From NCBI RefSeq assembly GCF_026168755.1, contig NZ_JAPFDR010000026.1:1-38867 (forward strand): 38,867 nt of DNA, given 5' to 3'. Positions 17,013 to 25,324 of this stretch are shown one piece after another. The first letter of the stretch is position 1, and each line of letters starts with the position of its first letter. Below the pieces are notes generated by a model. That model did not search any database. It had not been told where the DNA came from and worked only from the letters and a program-made list of their open reading frames with translations. The translations under genes were made by a program, and so were the position numbers. Source of the stretch: Clostridium sp. (GTDB lineage Bacteria; Bacillota; Clostridia; Clostridiales; Clostridiaceae).

Positions 17013-17056
17013 AACAGTTAACAAAATTAATTATATTTTTGTTAGCTGTTTTTTTG
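17013..17056 (+). terminator. Terminator after the DUF3892 gene
   Basis: AACAGTTAACAAAA (17013-17026) pairs with TTTTGTTAGCTGTT (17037-17050), followed by T residues. Apart from the remnant at 17140, I see nothing else between here and folC. Confidence 0.8.
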
Positions 17057-17139
17057 TTTATATAGAACTACGAGATATTAAATATAATTTATGAATACAG
17101 AAATTAAAATTATTCTAAATTAAATAATATATGTTTTGA

Positions 17140-17326
17140 AAATATGTTATAATTACATTTGAAGAAATAGAAAAAAATAAATCAGACCAAATTTATAAAA
17201 TTGCACTTGATTTTTACGAAGTATTATCAGAAAAAAGAAATGAAGAATTATTAGAAGGAAATTTTTTAAAAAGAAGAAATTTTTCAAGGATTAAGAGATA
17301 TAGAAGCTATTTTTAATAAGAGGTAA
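17140..17326 (+). pseudogene. Frameshifted remnant of an unidentified gene
   Basis: From 17140 an open frame without a start codon reads FEEIEKNKSDQIYKIALDF and YEVLSEKRNEELLEGNFL. It then breaks into low-quality sequence at an A5 run (17268-17272). Removing one A restores a protein-like ending, KEEIFQGLRDIEAIFNKR, whose stop lies three bases before the folC ATG. The composition is that of a small helical protein. The upstream frame stops at 17137-17139, so the 5' part is missing or decayed. The AAGAGG of its last codons doubles as the folC ribosome site. It may be a true pseudogene or a sequencing error in a very small gene. Confidence 0.5.
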
Positions 17327-17329
17327 ATT

Positions 17330-18625
17330 ATGAGATATGAAGAAGCAATGAAATATATAACAGAGGTTGGGAATTTTGGGTCAAATTATGGATTAGAAAG
17401 AACTCATAAATTATTAGAATATCTAGATAATCCAGAAAAAGATTTAAAGCTTATACATATTGCAGGCACAAATGGTAAAGGTTCTACAACTTCAATGATA
17501 ACAGAAATTTTAATGGGGGCAGGATATAAGGTTGGAATGTATACATCTCCATTTATTGAGGAATTTGAAGAGCGAATTCAAGTAAATAGACTAAATATTC
17601 CTAAAGAAATCTTAGCAAGTTTAATAGATGAAGTTAAAGTTGCTGTAGATAGAGTTATAGAAGATGGATATAACCATCCTACAGAATTTGAAATAATAAC
17701 TGTTTTAATGCTTTTATACTTTAAAAAAGAAAAAATAGATTTTGGAGTAATAGAAGTAGGATTAGGAGGAAGACTTGATTCAACTAATGTTATTATACCA
17801 ATACTTCAAGTTATAACATCTATAAGTTTTGATCACACTAATTTATTAGGAAATACTTTAGAAGAAATAGCTGGAGAAAAAGCTGGAATTATAAAAAAGA
17901 ATATTCCTACAGTAATATATCCACAAGAAGAAGAGGTTTTAAAAGTAATAAAAAATAAATGCATAGATATGGAATCAGATCTTTATATTGCAGATAATGA
18001 TAATATAAAATTTGTAAAGGTAGTAAATGAAGATAAGCCATATCAATTATTGAAATATAAAAGTAAAGAAGAGTTTGATATACTACTTCCTTTACTAGGA
18101 GAACATCAAATACTTAATCTAAGTGTTGCAATAAAAGCTATTGAAGTTTTAAATAATAGGAAAGTAGTAAATATAACTACTGAAAGTATTATAGAAAGTA
18201 TAAAAAATGTTACTTGGAAAGGTAGATTAGAAGTTTTATCAAATAATCCTTATGTTGTTATTGATGGTGCACATAATATACAAGGAATAAAAACATTAAG
18301 TAGAAATATAAAAAAATATTTTAAGTATGAAAATTTACATTTAATTTTAGGAATTTTAGCTGATAAAGATGTTGATGAAATGATTAAAATAATAACACCT
18401 ATGGCAAAAGAAGTATATGCTGTTACTCCAAATTCAATAAGAGCCGAATTAGCTGAAGACCTAAAAAATGAGATAGTTAAATATAATAAAAATTGTAGAG
18501 CATTTGATGAATATGAAGAAGCCTATTTAGATGCATTAAAAAATTCAAAAGAAAATGATATTATAGTAGTTAGTGGTTCCTTATATATGATTGGAGATAT
18601 GAGGAAGATAATTAATAAACTTTAA
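17330..18625 (+). CDS. folC: Folylpolyglutamate / dihydrofolate synthase
   Basis: FolC adds glutamate to dihydropteroate and to folates, an ATP-dependent Mur-ligase-like reaction in the cytoplasm. The 431-residue protein has the P-loop HIAGTNGKGSTTSM near residue 44 and YTSPFIEEFEERIQVN. The family metal/ATP segment IEVGLGGRLDSTNV is followed by FDHTNLLGNTLEEIAGEKAG, which carries the carbamylated-Lys region. DGAHNIQGI lies at the start of the C-terminal glutamate-ligase domain. Both domains are complete. The start has AGAGG at the usual distance and overlaps the end of a degraded gene. A hairpin follows the stop. folP and other folate genes are not in the window. Confidence 0.96.
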   Translation: MRYEEAMKYITEVGNFGSNYGLERTHKLLEYLDNPEKDLKLIHIAGTNGKGSTTSMITEILMGAGYKVGMYTSPFIEEFEERIQVNRLNIPKEILASLIDEVKVAVDRVIEDGYNHPTEFEIITVLMLLYFKKEKIDFGVIEVGLGGRLDSTNVIIPILQVITSISFDHTNLLGNTLEEIAGEKAGIIKKNIPTVIYPQEEEVLKVIKNKCIDMESDLYIADNDNIKFVKVVNEDKPYQLLKYKSKEEFDILLPLLGEHQILNLSVAIKAIEVLNNRKVVNITTESIIESIKNVTWKGRLEVLSNNPYVVIDGAHNIQGIKTLSRNIKKYFKYENLHLILGILADKDVDEMIKIITPMAKEVYAVTPNSIRAELAEDLKNEIVKYNKNCRAFDEYEEAYLDALKNSKENDIIVVSGSLYMIGDMRKIINKL

Positions 18626-18632
18626 TTAAGTA

Positions 18633-18663
18633 AAGAGTCGCTTTATGCGGCTCTTATATTTTT
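18633..18663 (+). terminator. Terminator after folC
   Basis: AAGAGTCGC (18633-18641) pairs with GCGGCTCTT (18647-18655) with one G-U pair, followed by a T-rich tract interrupted by A residues. Confidence 0.65.
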
Positions 18664-18766
18664 ATATAAGATAATTTATAGAATATACACTAAAATAAAA
18701 TACTCGTAAATGATAATAAAAATAAAAGAAAAAACCAAATTTTAAAATTTATTAAAAGTATAAACA

Positions 18767-18795
18767 TTTACTATTATTAAAGAATGTACTATACT
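18767..18795 (+). promoter_or_regulatory. deoD promoter
   Basis: TTTACT (18767-18772) and TATACT (18790-18795) are separated by 17 bases, about 30 bases ahead of the deoD start codon. Confidence 0.5.
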
Positions 18796-18826
18796 AATAA
18801 ATAATAAAATAAAGGAGGTAATGTTT

Positions 18827-19537
18827 ATGTCAAAACATTTACATATTATGGCGCCAGAAGGTGCTATAGCAGAAACAGTATTATTACCGGGAGATCCATT
18901 AAGAGCTAAATTTATAGCAGAAAACTTTTTAGAAGATGCAGTTTGCTACAATGAAGTTAGAGGTATGTATGGATATACTGGAACTTATAAAGGTAAAAAA
19001 GTTTCTATACAAGGAACTGGAATGGGATTACCTTCACATTCAATTTATGTAAATGAGTTAATTCAATTTTATGGGGCTAAAAGACTTATAAGAATAGGTT
19101 CGGCAGGTTCTTGTAATGATAATGTTAATGTTAGAGATATTGTTCTTGCTCAAAGTGCTTCTACTAATTCAGGAATTAATAAAAGAAGATTTAATGGACT
19201 TGACTATGCACCAACTGCTAATTTTGATTTGTTATATAATGCATATAATGTAGCAAAATCAAAAGGATCTAATGTTAAGGTAGGCAATGTTTTATCAAGT
19301 GATTTATTCTATGATGATACAAATCATTTTTCATTAAAGACTTGGGCTGATTATGGCGTTTTAGCAGTGGAAATGGAAACTGCAGAACTATATACATTAG
19401 CAGCAAAAAATGGTGTAGAAGCATTATCTATATTAACAATATCAGACCATATCTTTAAAGGAGAAGAAACATCTCCTGAGGAAAGACAAAATACTTTTAC
19501 AGATATGATGGAAATAGCATTAGAATTAATTAAATAG
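18827..19537 (+). CDS. deoD: Purine nucleoside phosphorylase, DeoD type
   Basis: This enzyme phosphorolyses purine (deoxy)nucleosides to base and (deoxy)ribose-1-phosphate for salvage. The 236-residue length and motifs fit the hexameric bacterial DeoD class. [19 protein letters not shown] is the phosphate-site region, and [16 protein letters not shown] and [16 protein letters not shown] are strongly conserved. RIGSAGSC and [16 protein letters not shown] bind ribose and base, and ISDHIF carries the catalytic Asp. The ATG at 18827 is chosen because AAAGGAGG ends eight bases upstream; another ATG at 18821 is too close to that site. It has its own promoter and terminator, so it is monocistronic. 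The PsuK-like gene is the other nucleoside gene in the window but is distant. Confidence 0.96.
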   Translation: MSKHLHIMAPEGAIAETVLLPGDPLRAKFIAENFLEDAVCYNEVRGMYGYTGTYKGKKVSIQGTGMGLPSHSIYVNELIQFYGAKRLIRIGSAGSCNDNVNVRDIVLAQSASTNSGINKRRFNGLDYAPTANFDLLYNAYNVAKSKGSNVKVGNVLSSDLFYDDTNHFSLKTWADYGVLAVEMETAELYTLAAKNGVEALSILTISDHIFKGEETSPEERQNTFTDMMEIALELIK

Positions 19538-19541
19538 ATTG

Positions 19542-19576
19542 AAAAATGACAAGTGAAAGCTTGTCATTTTTTTTAT
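19542..19576 (+). terminator. Terminator after deoD
   Basis: AAAAATGACAAG (19542-19553) pairs with CTTGTCATTTTT (19560-19571) inside a run of eight T residues. Its A/T symmetry may also serve the convergent gene at 19581. Confidence 0.85.
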
Positions 19577-19580
19577 AAGA

Positions 19581-19832
19581 TTAATTGTTATTGTTTTTAT
19601 ATTCTATTAAGGCTTTTGATAATTGGTCTGGGCAAGAAGTTCCCCTTCCTCTGCAATCAATACCTTGTAATTTTTGAATTGCTTCGTCAATATTCAGACC
19701 TTTTACAAGAAGTGAAATACCTAATAAATTACCAGGACATCCCCTTACAAATTCAACATTTTCAATAACCTTATCTTTAACTTCTACATGTATTTCTGTA
19801 GAACATACTCCAGACGTTTTATAAACAAACAT
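19581..19832 (-). CDS. TSCPD domain protein (TIGR03905 type)
   Basis: This small protein of 83 residues consists of one TSCPD domain, named for the motif seen here as RGTSCPDQLSKAL near the C-terminus. Additional cysteines (GVCSTEIHVEV, VRGCPGNLLG, IDCRGRG) are in the conserved positions. TSCPD domains also occur at the C-terminus of class II ribonucleotide reductases, where they help with DNA-precursor synthesis. The role of free-standing versions is unknown, though the cysteines suggest metal or cluster binding. An AGGAGGAG site precedes the ATG. It is convergent with deoD across a terminator and divergent from the beta-propeller gene. Confidence 0.85.
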   Translation of the reverse strand: MFVYKTSGVCSTEIHVEVKDKVIENVEFVRGCPGNLLGISLLVKGLNIDEAIQKLQGIDCRGRGTSCPDQLSKALIEYKNNNN

Positions 19833-19987
19833 TTATACTCCTCCTAATATATAAGTAATGACTTACTTTCTAATTATATATTGAGTTTGTAGAAAAATAA
19901 AGAAAAATAAGAAATAATGCAATAGTAGCCGATTTATTGAAAATTGCATATATTAAAATACATAGAAGTTTTAAGGGGGTGTAGTTA

Positions 19988-20863
19988 ATGAGTTCTATTG
20001 TTTTATGCAATACAGGTGCAGATTCACTTTCTAAAATTGATCTAGATACATTTGAAGTAACAAAAATATTATTTAAGCTTTCTGAAAGACCAGTTGGACC
20101 TCATGGTATAAGAAAATATGGTAATGAGATTATAACTGCAAATAGTTATAGTGATTCTATATCTATTTTTTCAGGTCTAAATTTTGAAGAAATAAGAAAT
20201 ATCAAGATTGGACCTAAAGCTAATGATTTAGTTAAAGTAGGAAATAAAATTTATACAATTTGTGGAGAAGCAAATTCTATAGTTGCTTATGATTTAAATC
20301 AAAATAGGGTGCTATGGGAATTAAATATAGGTAATTGGCCTCATAGCATTGATTATTGTTATGAAAAAGAATTATTATTTGTATCAAATTTAGAAGAAAA
20401 TTGCACTAAAATTATAAACTTAGAAGATTATCAAATTGTTAAAACCCTCTTAACTCCCGAATACCCTACAAAAGTAAAAATATCAAATGATAAAAAATAT
20501 ATTTATATATGTGAAAGCTATTTAGGTAGTGATGATAATGGGTATTTAGATGTTTTTTCTATAGAAACATTTAATAGAATAACAAGGATTGAAGTAGGAA
20601 CATCTCCAATTGATATGTACGAAGATAATAAAAATATTTATGTTTCAAATTTTACAGAGGGTAGTATAAGTGTAATTGATAAAATTTCATTTAAAGTTGT
20701 TAAAACACTATATATAGGTGGAATGCCAAAAGGTATTTTAAAAAAAGATAATAAAATTTATATAGGGGACTATTTAAAAGGAAGATTGATTGTTGTTGAA
20801 GAAGAAAAAATAAAAAAAATCATAGCAATCGAGTCAGAACCCAATGCTATGATTTTATTTTAG
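19988..20863 (+). CDS. YVTN-type beta-propeller protein
   Basis: This 291-residue protein is built of repeated 40-residue blades, with recurring turns such as NTGADSLSKIDLDTFEV, NSYSDSISIFSGLNFEEI, ANSIVAYDLNQNRV and NFTEGSISVIDKISFKVV. The pattern 'N...SISVID..' belongs to the YVTN/YncE beta-propeller group. There is no signal peptide or cell-wall anchor, unlike many family members, so it is probably cytoplasmic or exported by another route. Such proteins bind ligands or partners and are not recognisable enzymes. The ATG follows AAGGGGGTGT. It is convergent with the DUF4364 gene and their stop codons overlap. A spore-coat or regulatory role is possible but unsupported here. Confidence 0.7.
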   Translation: MSSIVLCNTGADSLSKIDLDTFEVTKILFKLSERPVGPHGIRKYGNEIITANSYSDSISIFSGLNFEEIRNIKIGPKANDLVKVGNKIYTICGEANSIVAYDLNQNRVLWELNIGNWPHSIDYCYEKELLFVSNLEENCTKIINLEDYQIVKTLLTPEYPTKVKISNDKKYIYICESYLGSDDNGYLDVFSIETFNRITRIEVGTSPIDMYEDNKNIYVSNFTEGSISVIDKISFKVVKTLYIGGMPKGILKKDNKIYIGDYLKGRLIVVEEEKIKKIIAIESEPNAMILF

Positions 20864-21393
20864 TTTTCATCAGAAAAAAGTACTTGAACTATTTTAGTAT
20901 AAATGTCTGAAGGGTTTTCTTTCCATCTATTGCAAAGTGATGTTGCTTGTTTTTTAGTTGGAACAGAAATTTTTAGATCTATAAGTAGTGTTTCATCCTC
21001 AAGAGCTTTTAAATCAACAATAAAAGAGTTGTTCTTTTCTATAGTGTAATCACTATGGATGGTTAATTCTTTTTTTATATTGTCTATTGTTTTAGAGATA
21101 TAATTATCAATTATATCTCTTTTTATTGGAGAAATTCTATCATTAAATATTGAAAGAACATTTTCTCCTTCAGTAGTTATAGTTAGTAATTTTTTATCAT
21201 TCTTTTCAATATATTCAACAAATTTAGCTGTTTCTAATTCGCTAATATATTGTTGAAGAGTAAAGTAATTAATAAAATTGTTTTCAAGAATTATTTCAGT
21301 AAGTTGTGTTTTAGAAATTGCTTGTCTTAAGGATTTTATAACGTATAATACTAAAAGTTTATTTTCTGCTAGTTCAGCTGAAGTTTCGTACAT
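20860..21393 (-). CDS. DUF4364 family protein
   Basis: This 177-residue protein resembles DUF4364, a family found mainly in clostridia. The N-terminal half (about 1-80) looks like a winged helix: LLVLYVIKSLRQAISKTQLT, then YFTLQQYISELETAKFVEYI and a wing ending in LLTITTEGENVL. This would suit DNA binding. The C-terminal half contains a beta-rich section (NSFIVDLKALEDETLLIDLK). The target genes are not evident. The start has GGAGG seven bases upstream. The 3' end overlaps the last bases of the convergent beta-propeller gene and no terminator is visible between them. Confidence 0.75.
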   Translation of the reverse strand: MYETSAELAENKLLVLYVIKSLRQAISKTQLTEIILENNFINYFTLQQYISELETAKFVEYIEKNDKKLLTITTEGENVLSIFNDRISPIKRDIIDNYISKTIDNIKKELTIHSDYTIEKNNSFIVDLKALEDETLLIDLKISVPTKKQATSLCNRWKENPSDIYTKIVQVLFSDEN

Positions 21394-21518
21394 ATTAAAC
21401 CTCCAATATGAAAGTATCTATTTAATTATAACATAAAATTTGTTAGATGGAATATTGTAGTCATAATATTATAAATTAAGAATATAAATTAATAAAAATT
21501 AAGTTTAGGAGTAATACA

Positions 21519-22277
21519 ATGAAATTTAGTAAAAAAATTAATATTAATATTTTTATAATGGCTATGGTGATTATTGTATCCATAATTTATAGTGGAAAAA
21601 TTCAAAATACTGTAGCAAGTGAATCTAAAAAGGTTCCAATATATAGAGTTTCAACGGAAGAAAAGAAAATAGCATTAACTTTTGATGTAAATTGGGCAGA
21701 AAATGAATATATATACGATATATTAGATGTACTTAATGAAAATAATGCAAAAGGAACTTTTTTTATTATGGGTGGATGGGTAAATTATTCTGATGAAAAT
21801 AGAGAAAAGCTAATGAAAATAAATGAGGGTGGACATGAAATAGGAAATCATAGCTATATACATCCTAGTTTTACTAAAATAAGTCATGAAAGAATGGCGG
21901 ATGAGATAAAGAAAACTGAAGATATTGTTTATGCTGCAACAGGTAGTAAAATTAAGTTATTTAGATTTCCAAGTGGTGATTATAATGAAGATGCTTTGGA
22001 GTATGTCAGAAGTTTAGGTTATGAATGTATTCAATGGGATGTTGATTCAATAGATTACAAGGAATCAGGGGCAGAAGTTGAATATAATAGGGTAATGAAA
22101 AATATTAAAGAAGGATCAATAGTTCTTTTTCATAATAATGCAAAATATACACCTCAAAATCTAAATAAAATTATTACTGAATTAACTAAGGAAGGATATG
22201 AGTTCGTTACTATAAGTGAATTAATTTATGATGATAATTACTATGTGGATGAAAAAGGTGAACAAATAAAAAAATAA
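21519..22277 (+). CDS. Polysaccharide deacetylase, PdaB-like
   Basis: This NodB-homology (CE4) protein of 252 residues has one N-terminal membrane segment (about 10-27), either a signal anchor or a signal peptide. The motifs run in order. TFDVNW replaces the usual TFDD, as in the spore protein PdaB (TFDISW). GNHSYIHPSF supplies the two metal-binding His residues, RFPSGDYN is motif 3, and LFHNN is motif 5. CE4 enzymes remove N-acetyl groups from peptidoglycan or chitin. The lost second Asp means classical metal-dependent activity is doubtful. The resemblance suggests a role in late spore cortex maintenance; that is an inference. The start has TAGGAG upstream. Confidence 0.8.
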   Translation: MKFSKKININIFIMAMVIIVSIIYSGKIQNTVASESKKVPIYRVSTEEKKIALTFDVNWAENEYIYDILDVLNENNAKGTFFIMGGWVNYSDENREKLMKINEGGHEIGNHSYIHPSFTKISHERMADEIKKTEDIVYAATGSKIKLFRFPSGDYNEDALEYVRSLGYECIQWDVDSIDYKESGAEVEYNRVMKNIKEGSIVLFHNNAKYTPQNLNKIITELTKEGYEFVTISELIYDDNYYVDEKGEQIKK

Positions 22278-22291
22278 ATATTAGAAAAATA

Positions 22292-22321
22292 TTGAAAGTT
22301 ATGAGGTATTTGTATTATAAT
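22292..22321 (+). promoter_or_regulatory. Promoter of the SSB-like gene
   Basis: TTGAAA (22292-22297) and TATAAT (22316-22321) are separated by 18 bases, 74 bases ahead of the start codon. Confidence 0.55.
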
Positions 22322-22394
22322 GGAAATAAATCTTTGATATTTTTATAACAGCAATAAGAATTTTTATTAATTACTAAGGGAGAGAGGGGTAAAG

Positions 22395-23063
22395 ATGGAC
22401 AACTTGATGTTAAATAACAAGATTTATCTTGAAGGAAAAATTGTAAGTGGTATGGAGTTTAGTCATGAGATGTATGGGGAAGGTTTTTATACTTTCTTAA
22501 TGGAGGTAACAAGATTAAGTGATTCTGTAGATTTATTAAATATTACAGTATCTGAAAGACTTATTAGTAATATGGATTTATCAATAGGTAAAGAAATAGT
22601 AGTATTAGGTCAACTAAGATCTTATAATAAGTTTGTAGATGGAGCAAATAAGTTAATATTAACAGTTTTTGCTAGAAACATAGAGCCATGCATAGAAAAG
22701 AGTAAAAATCCTAATGAAATATTCTTAGATGGATATATATGCAAAGAGCCAGTATATAGAAAAACACCATTTGGAAGAGAAATTGCAGATGTATTATTAG
22801 CTGTAAATAGAGCTTACAATAAGTCAGACTATATTCCAACAATTGCATGGGGAAGAAATTCAAGATTCTGCCAAACATTAGAAGTTGGTGATAATATTAG
22901 GGTATGGGGAAGACTACAAAGTAGAGAGTATCAAAAGAAGATAAACGAAACAGAAGTAGTTAAAAAGGTCGCTTATGAAGTATCAATTTCTAAGATGGAA
23001 AAGGTATCTGTAGAAGAGACATCACAAAACACTAATACTGACCATGAAGAAGGTGCAGTATAA
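22395..23063 (+). CDS. Double OB-fold single-stranded DNA-binding protein
   Basis: This 222-residue protein has two OB-fold domains of the SSB type. The first (about 6-103) is divergent: NKIYLEGKIVSGMEFSHEM, then KEIVVLGQLRSYNK. The second (about 107-205) is closer to classical SSB: NEIFLDGYICKEPVYRKTP, then IADVLLAVNR, YIPTIAWGRNSRF and DNIRVWGRLQSREYQK. Instead of the acidic tip used by normal SSB to bind partners, the tail ends THEEGAV-like with a short acidic stretch. This looks like the second SSB-like protein of clostridia, not the replicative ssb that sits with rpsF and rpsR. It probably binds single-stranded DNA, but its process is unknown. A GGGAGAGAGGGG site precedes the ATG. Confidence 0.75.
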   Translation: MDNLMLNNKIYLEGKIVSGMEFSHEMYGEGFYTFLMEVTRLSDSVDLLNITVSERLISNMDLSIGKEIVVLGQLRSYNKFVDGANKLILTVFARNIEPCIEKSKNPNEIFLDGYICKEPVYRKTPFGREIADVLLAVNRAYNKSDYIPTIAWGRNSRFCQTLEVGDNIRVWGRLQSREYQKKINETEVVKKVAYEVSISKMEKVSVEETSQNTNTDHEEGAV

Positions 23064-23064
23064 T

Positions 23065-23097
23065 AAAAAGACTCCCAATTTAATTGGGAGTCTTTTT
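23065..23097. terminator. Bidirectional terminator between the SSB-like gene and dapH
   Basis: A 16-bp perfect inverted repeat (AAAAAGACTCCCAATT at 23065-23080 with its complement at 23082-23097) has an A-run on one side and a T-run on the other. It serves both converging transcripts. Confidence 0.9.
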
Positions 23098-23806
23098 ATT
23101 TTCTTAAATCATCTAAGATTTGAGTTTTATCTTTTGTTTTATCATCAACATTTTTAATTATTCTTGCAGGTGAACCAGCAACAACAACACCAGCTGGAAC
23201 ATCTTCAGTAACAACAGAACCAGCAGCAACAACAGCACCAGCTCCAATTTTAACACCTTCTAAAATAACTGCATTAGCACCTATCATGGCATCATCACCG
23301 ATTTGGCAAGGTTCTTTACTAGGCGGTTCTAAAACACCAGCAACAACAGCACCAGCTCCTAAGTGAACTCTTTTACCTAATTGTCCTCTTGCTCCAATTA
23401 CAGCATTCATATCAACCATAGTACCTTCACCAATTTCAGCACCGATATTTATTACAGCACCCATCATGATTACAGCATTTTTACCGATAGAAACTCTATC
23501 TCTAATTATTGCACCTGGTTCAATTCTTGCATCTATTGATAAAAGGTCTAGCATTGGTATAGCTGAATTTCTTCTATCATTTTCAACTCTGAAAGAATTT
23601 ATTTTGTGCTTGTTTTCTAATATTATTTCAGTAATTACATCACTTTCTCCAAATAATATGTAAAAATTATTATTTCCATAATGTTCAATATTATCTAGTG
23701 AAGCATCGCTTAGGTCTCCATTAACATATACTTTTACTGGAGTTGTTTTTTTTGATTCTTTAATAAATCTTGCGATTTCATATGGATCAGTTAAATTATA
23801 ATTCAT
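23096..23806 (-). CDS. dapH: Tetrahydrodipicolinate N-acetyltransferase
   Basis: DapH transfers acetyl from acetyl-CoA to tetrahydrodipicolinate, the first step of the acetylase branch of diaminopimelate/lysine synthesis. The 236-residue protein has the N-terminal helical domain ([19 protein letters not shown]) and then a left-handed beta-helix of hexapeptide repeats. The repeat region includes [39 protein letters not shown] and [20 protein letters not shown], all diagnostic for DapH. GAGSVV-like ends and AGSPARIIK close the coil. The start follows GAAAGGATG on the minus strand. It is divergent from a PatA-like aminotransferase gene, the expected next enzyme. No lysine riboswitch is visible in its leader, unlike asd-dapA-dapB. 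Confidence 0.95.
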   Translation of the reverse strand: MNYNLTDPYEIARFIKESKKTTPVKVYVNGDLSDASLDNIEHYGNNNFYILFGESDVITEIILENKHKINSFRVENDRRNSAIPMLDLLSIDARIEPGAIIRDRVSIGKNAVIMMGAVINIGAEIGEGTMVDMNAVIGARGQLGKRVHLGAGAVVAGVLEPPSKEPCQIGDDAMIGANAVILEGVKIGAGAVVAAGSVVTEDVPAGVVVAGSPARIIKNVDDKTKDKTQILDDLRK

Positions 23807-23993
23807 AAAATCATCCTTTCTTCATTTGCCCCAATATTTTTATTTAAGCATTTATATTATAATAGAATTGAAGATTATTTTAAAGAGACATTAGTAAAAT
23901 AGTAGAAAAAACTTTACTGAATAGTATATTTACTATAAAATTACTTGAGAGTAAATTGAGATTTTGTAATATTTGTTAAGGGGGCAGTAAAAT

Positions 23994-25127
23994 ATGAATG
24001 AAAATCTAAATAATGTTAAAATATCAGGAATTAGAAAATTTTATAATGAGGTTCAGAAGGTAGATGGAGCAATTTCATTAACATTAGGTCAGCCTGATTT
24101 TAAATTACCTGTATCTATTGAAGAAGGATTAATAAATGCAATAAAAGAAAATAAGACTACGTATACAAGTAATTTAGGTATATTTGAATTAAGAGAAGAA
24201 ATAAGTAAATATCTTTTAAATAAGGATATTAGTTATGAAGCTGATGAAATTTGTATTACAGTTGGTGGTAGTGAAGCTTTATTTAATATATTTACAGCAT
24301 TATTAAATAAGGAGGATAAAGTTTTGATACCAACGCCTGCTTATCCAGCATATGAAAGTATAGTTACAATATTGGGTGGATCTGTAGTGAATTACTCTTT
24401 AGATAGTGAATTCAAAATTGATGTAGAAGATATAAAAAGAAAAATAAAAGATATGAATATAAAATATTTAGTATTATCATTACCAAGCAATCCTACAGGA
24501 GCAATATTATCAAAAGATGAGAAAGAACAGTTAGTAGAATTAATTAAAGAAAATGATATATTAGTAATTACAGATGAGATATATGAATCTTTATGTTATA
24601 GTGATTATTACAGTGTTGCTCAATGTAAAGATATTAAAGATAAAGTGATTTATGTAGGTGGATTTTCAAAGATGTTTTCAATGACTGGACTGAGGATTGG
24701 ATATTATGCTTGTTCACAGAAGTTAATGAATGAAATTATAAAAGTTCATCAGTATAATGTGTCTTGTGCTCCATCTATTTGTCAATGGGCTGTTTATAAT
24801 GGATTAAAGTATGGTTTAAATGATGTAAGTCATATGAAGGAAGTCTTTAATAATAGAAAGGATTTAGTTGTAAATAAACTTAAAGATATAGGGTTGGATA
24901 TTGTTATGCCAAAAGGTGCATTTTACGTATTTCCATCAATAAAAAAATTCAATATTCCCGCTGAAGAGTTTGCTTTAAGATTATTACATGAAGAAAAAGT
25001 AGCTTGTGTACCAGGAACTGCATTTGGTATTGGTGGTGAGGGATATTTAAGAATATCATATTGTTACTCAGATGAGGAGTTAATAGAGGCATTAAAAAGG
25101 ATAGAAAAATTTATAGCAAAACTTTAA
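23994..25127 (+). CDS. PatA-like aminotransferase (probable N-acetyl-LL-DAP aminotransferase)
   Basis: This class I/II PLP-dependent aminotransferase has 377 residues. Lys226 in GGFSKMFSMTGLRIGYY is the PLP-binding lysine, LPSNPTGAILS supplies the Asn that contacts the cofactor, and ITDEIYESL supplies the Asp that pairs with the pyridine N. It matches PatA of Bacillus over unusual stretches: ISGIRKF, ISLTLGQPDF, KVHQYNVSCAPSICQ and GAFYVFPSIKKF. PatA acts on N-acetyl-L,L-2,6-diaminopimelate in the DapH branch, and dapH is the divergent neighbour. Co-location makes that the best guess, although aspartate or aromatic amino acids are possible substrates. A GGGGG site precedes the ATG. The N-acetyl-DAP deacetylase gene is not seen in the window. 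Confidence 0.85.
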   Translation: MNENLNNVKISGIRKFYNEVQKVDGAISLTLGQPDFKLPVSIEEGLINAIKENKTTYTSNLGIFELREEISKYLLNKDISYEADEICITVGGSEALFNIFTALLNKEDKVLIPTPAYPAYESIVTILGGSVVNYSLDSEFKIDVEDIKRKIKDMNIKYLVLSLPSNPTGAILSKDEKEQLVELIKENDILVITDEIYESLCYSDYYSVAQCKDIKDKVIYVGGFSKMFSMTGLRIGYYACSQKLMNEIIKVHQYNVSCAPSICQWAVYNGLKYGLNDVSHMKEVFNNRKDLVVNKLKDIGLDIVMPKGAFYVFPSIKKFNIPAEEFALRLLHEEKVACVPGTAFGIGGEGYLRISYCYSDEELIEALKRIEKFIAKL

Positions 25128-25137
25128 AAAATTACTT

Positions 25138-25181
25138 GAAATATATATTATTAGATTGTAATAATATATATTTCTTTTTTT
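25138..25181 (+). terminator. Terminator after the PatA-like gene
   Basis: GAAATATATATTATT (25138-25152) pairs with AATAATATATATTTC (25160-25174), and seven T residues follow. The stretch from here to oppB is 364 bases of regulatory DNA described in the next entries. Confidence 0.85.
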
Positions 25182-25257
25182 ACCATAAAATGTCCGTATG
25201 GGATACTACAAAAACTTAAAAATGTTCGTTTAAAATCTTAATGATGAAATTATTTAT

Positions 25258-25272
25258 TTAACAAATTGTTAA
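25258..25272 (+). promoter_or_regulatory. Palindrome 1 in the opp leader
   Basis: TTAACAAATTGTTAA is a perfect 7-1-7 dyad in the opp leader. It has the size of a repressor operator and no T-run, so it is not a terminator. Confidence 0.4.
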
Positions 25273-25297
25273 GTACAGTTGTAATCTAAAAATTAAA

Positions 25298-25312
25298 AAG
25301 GTATCATACCTT
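25298..25312 (+). promoter_or_regulatory. Palindrome 2 in the opp leader
   Basis: AAGGTATCATACCTT is a perfect 7-1-7 dyad 25 bases after the first palindrome. The regulator is not recognised. Confidence 0.4.
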
Positions 25313-25324
25313 AAAGAGGATAGA

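Noticed and set aside
19553..19768. Plus-strand frame opposite the TSCPD gene
   Set aside because: The minus-strand frame has the TSCPD motif and a strong ribosome site; the plus-strand frame is a shadow that begins in a terminator.
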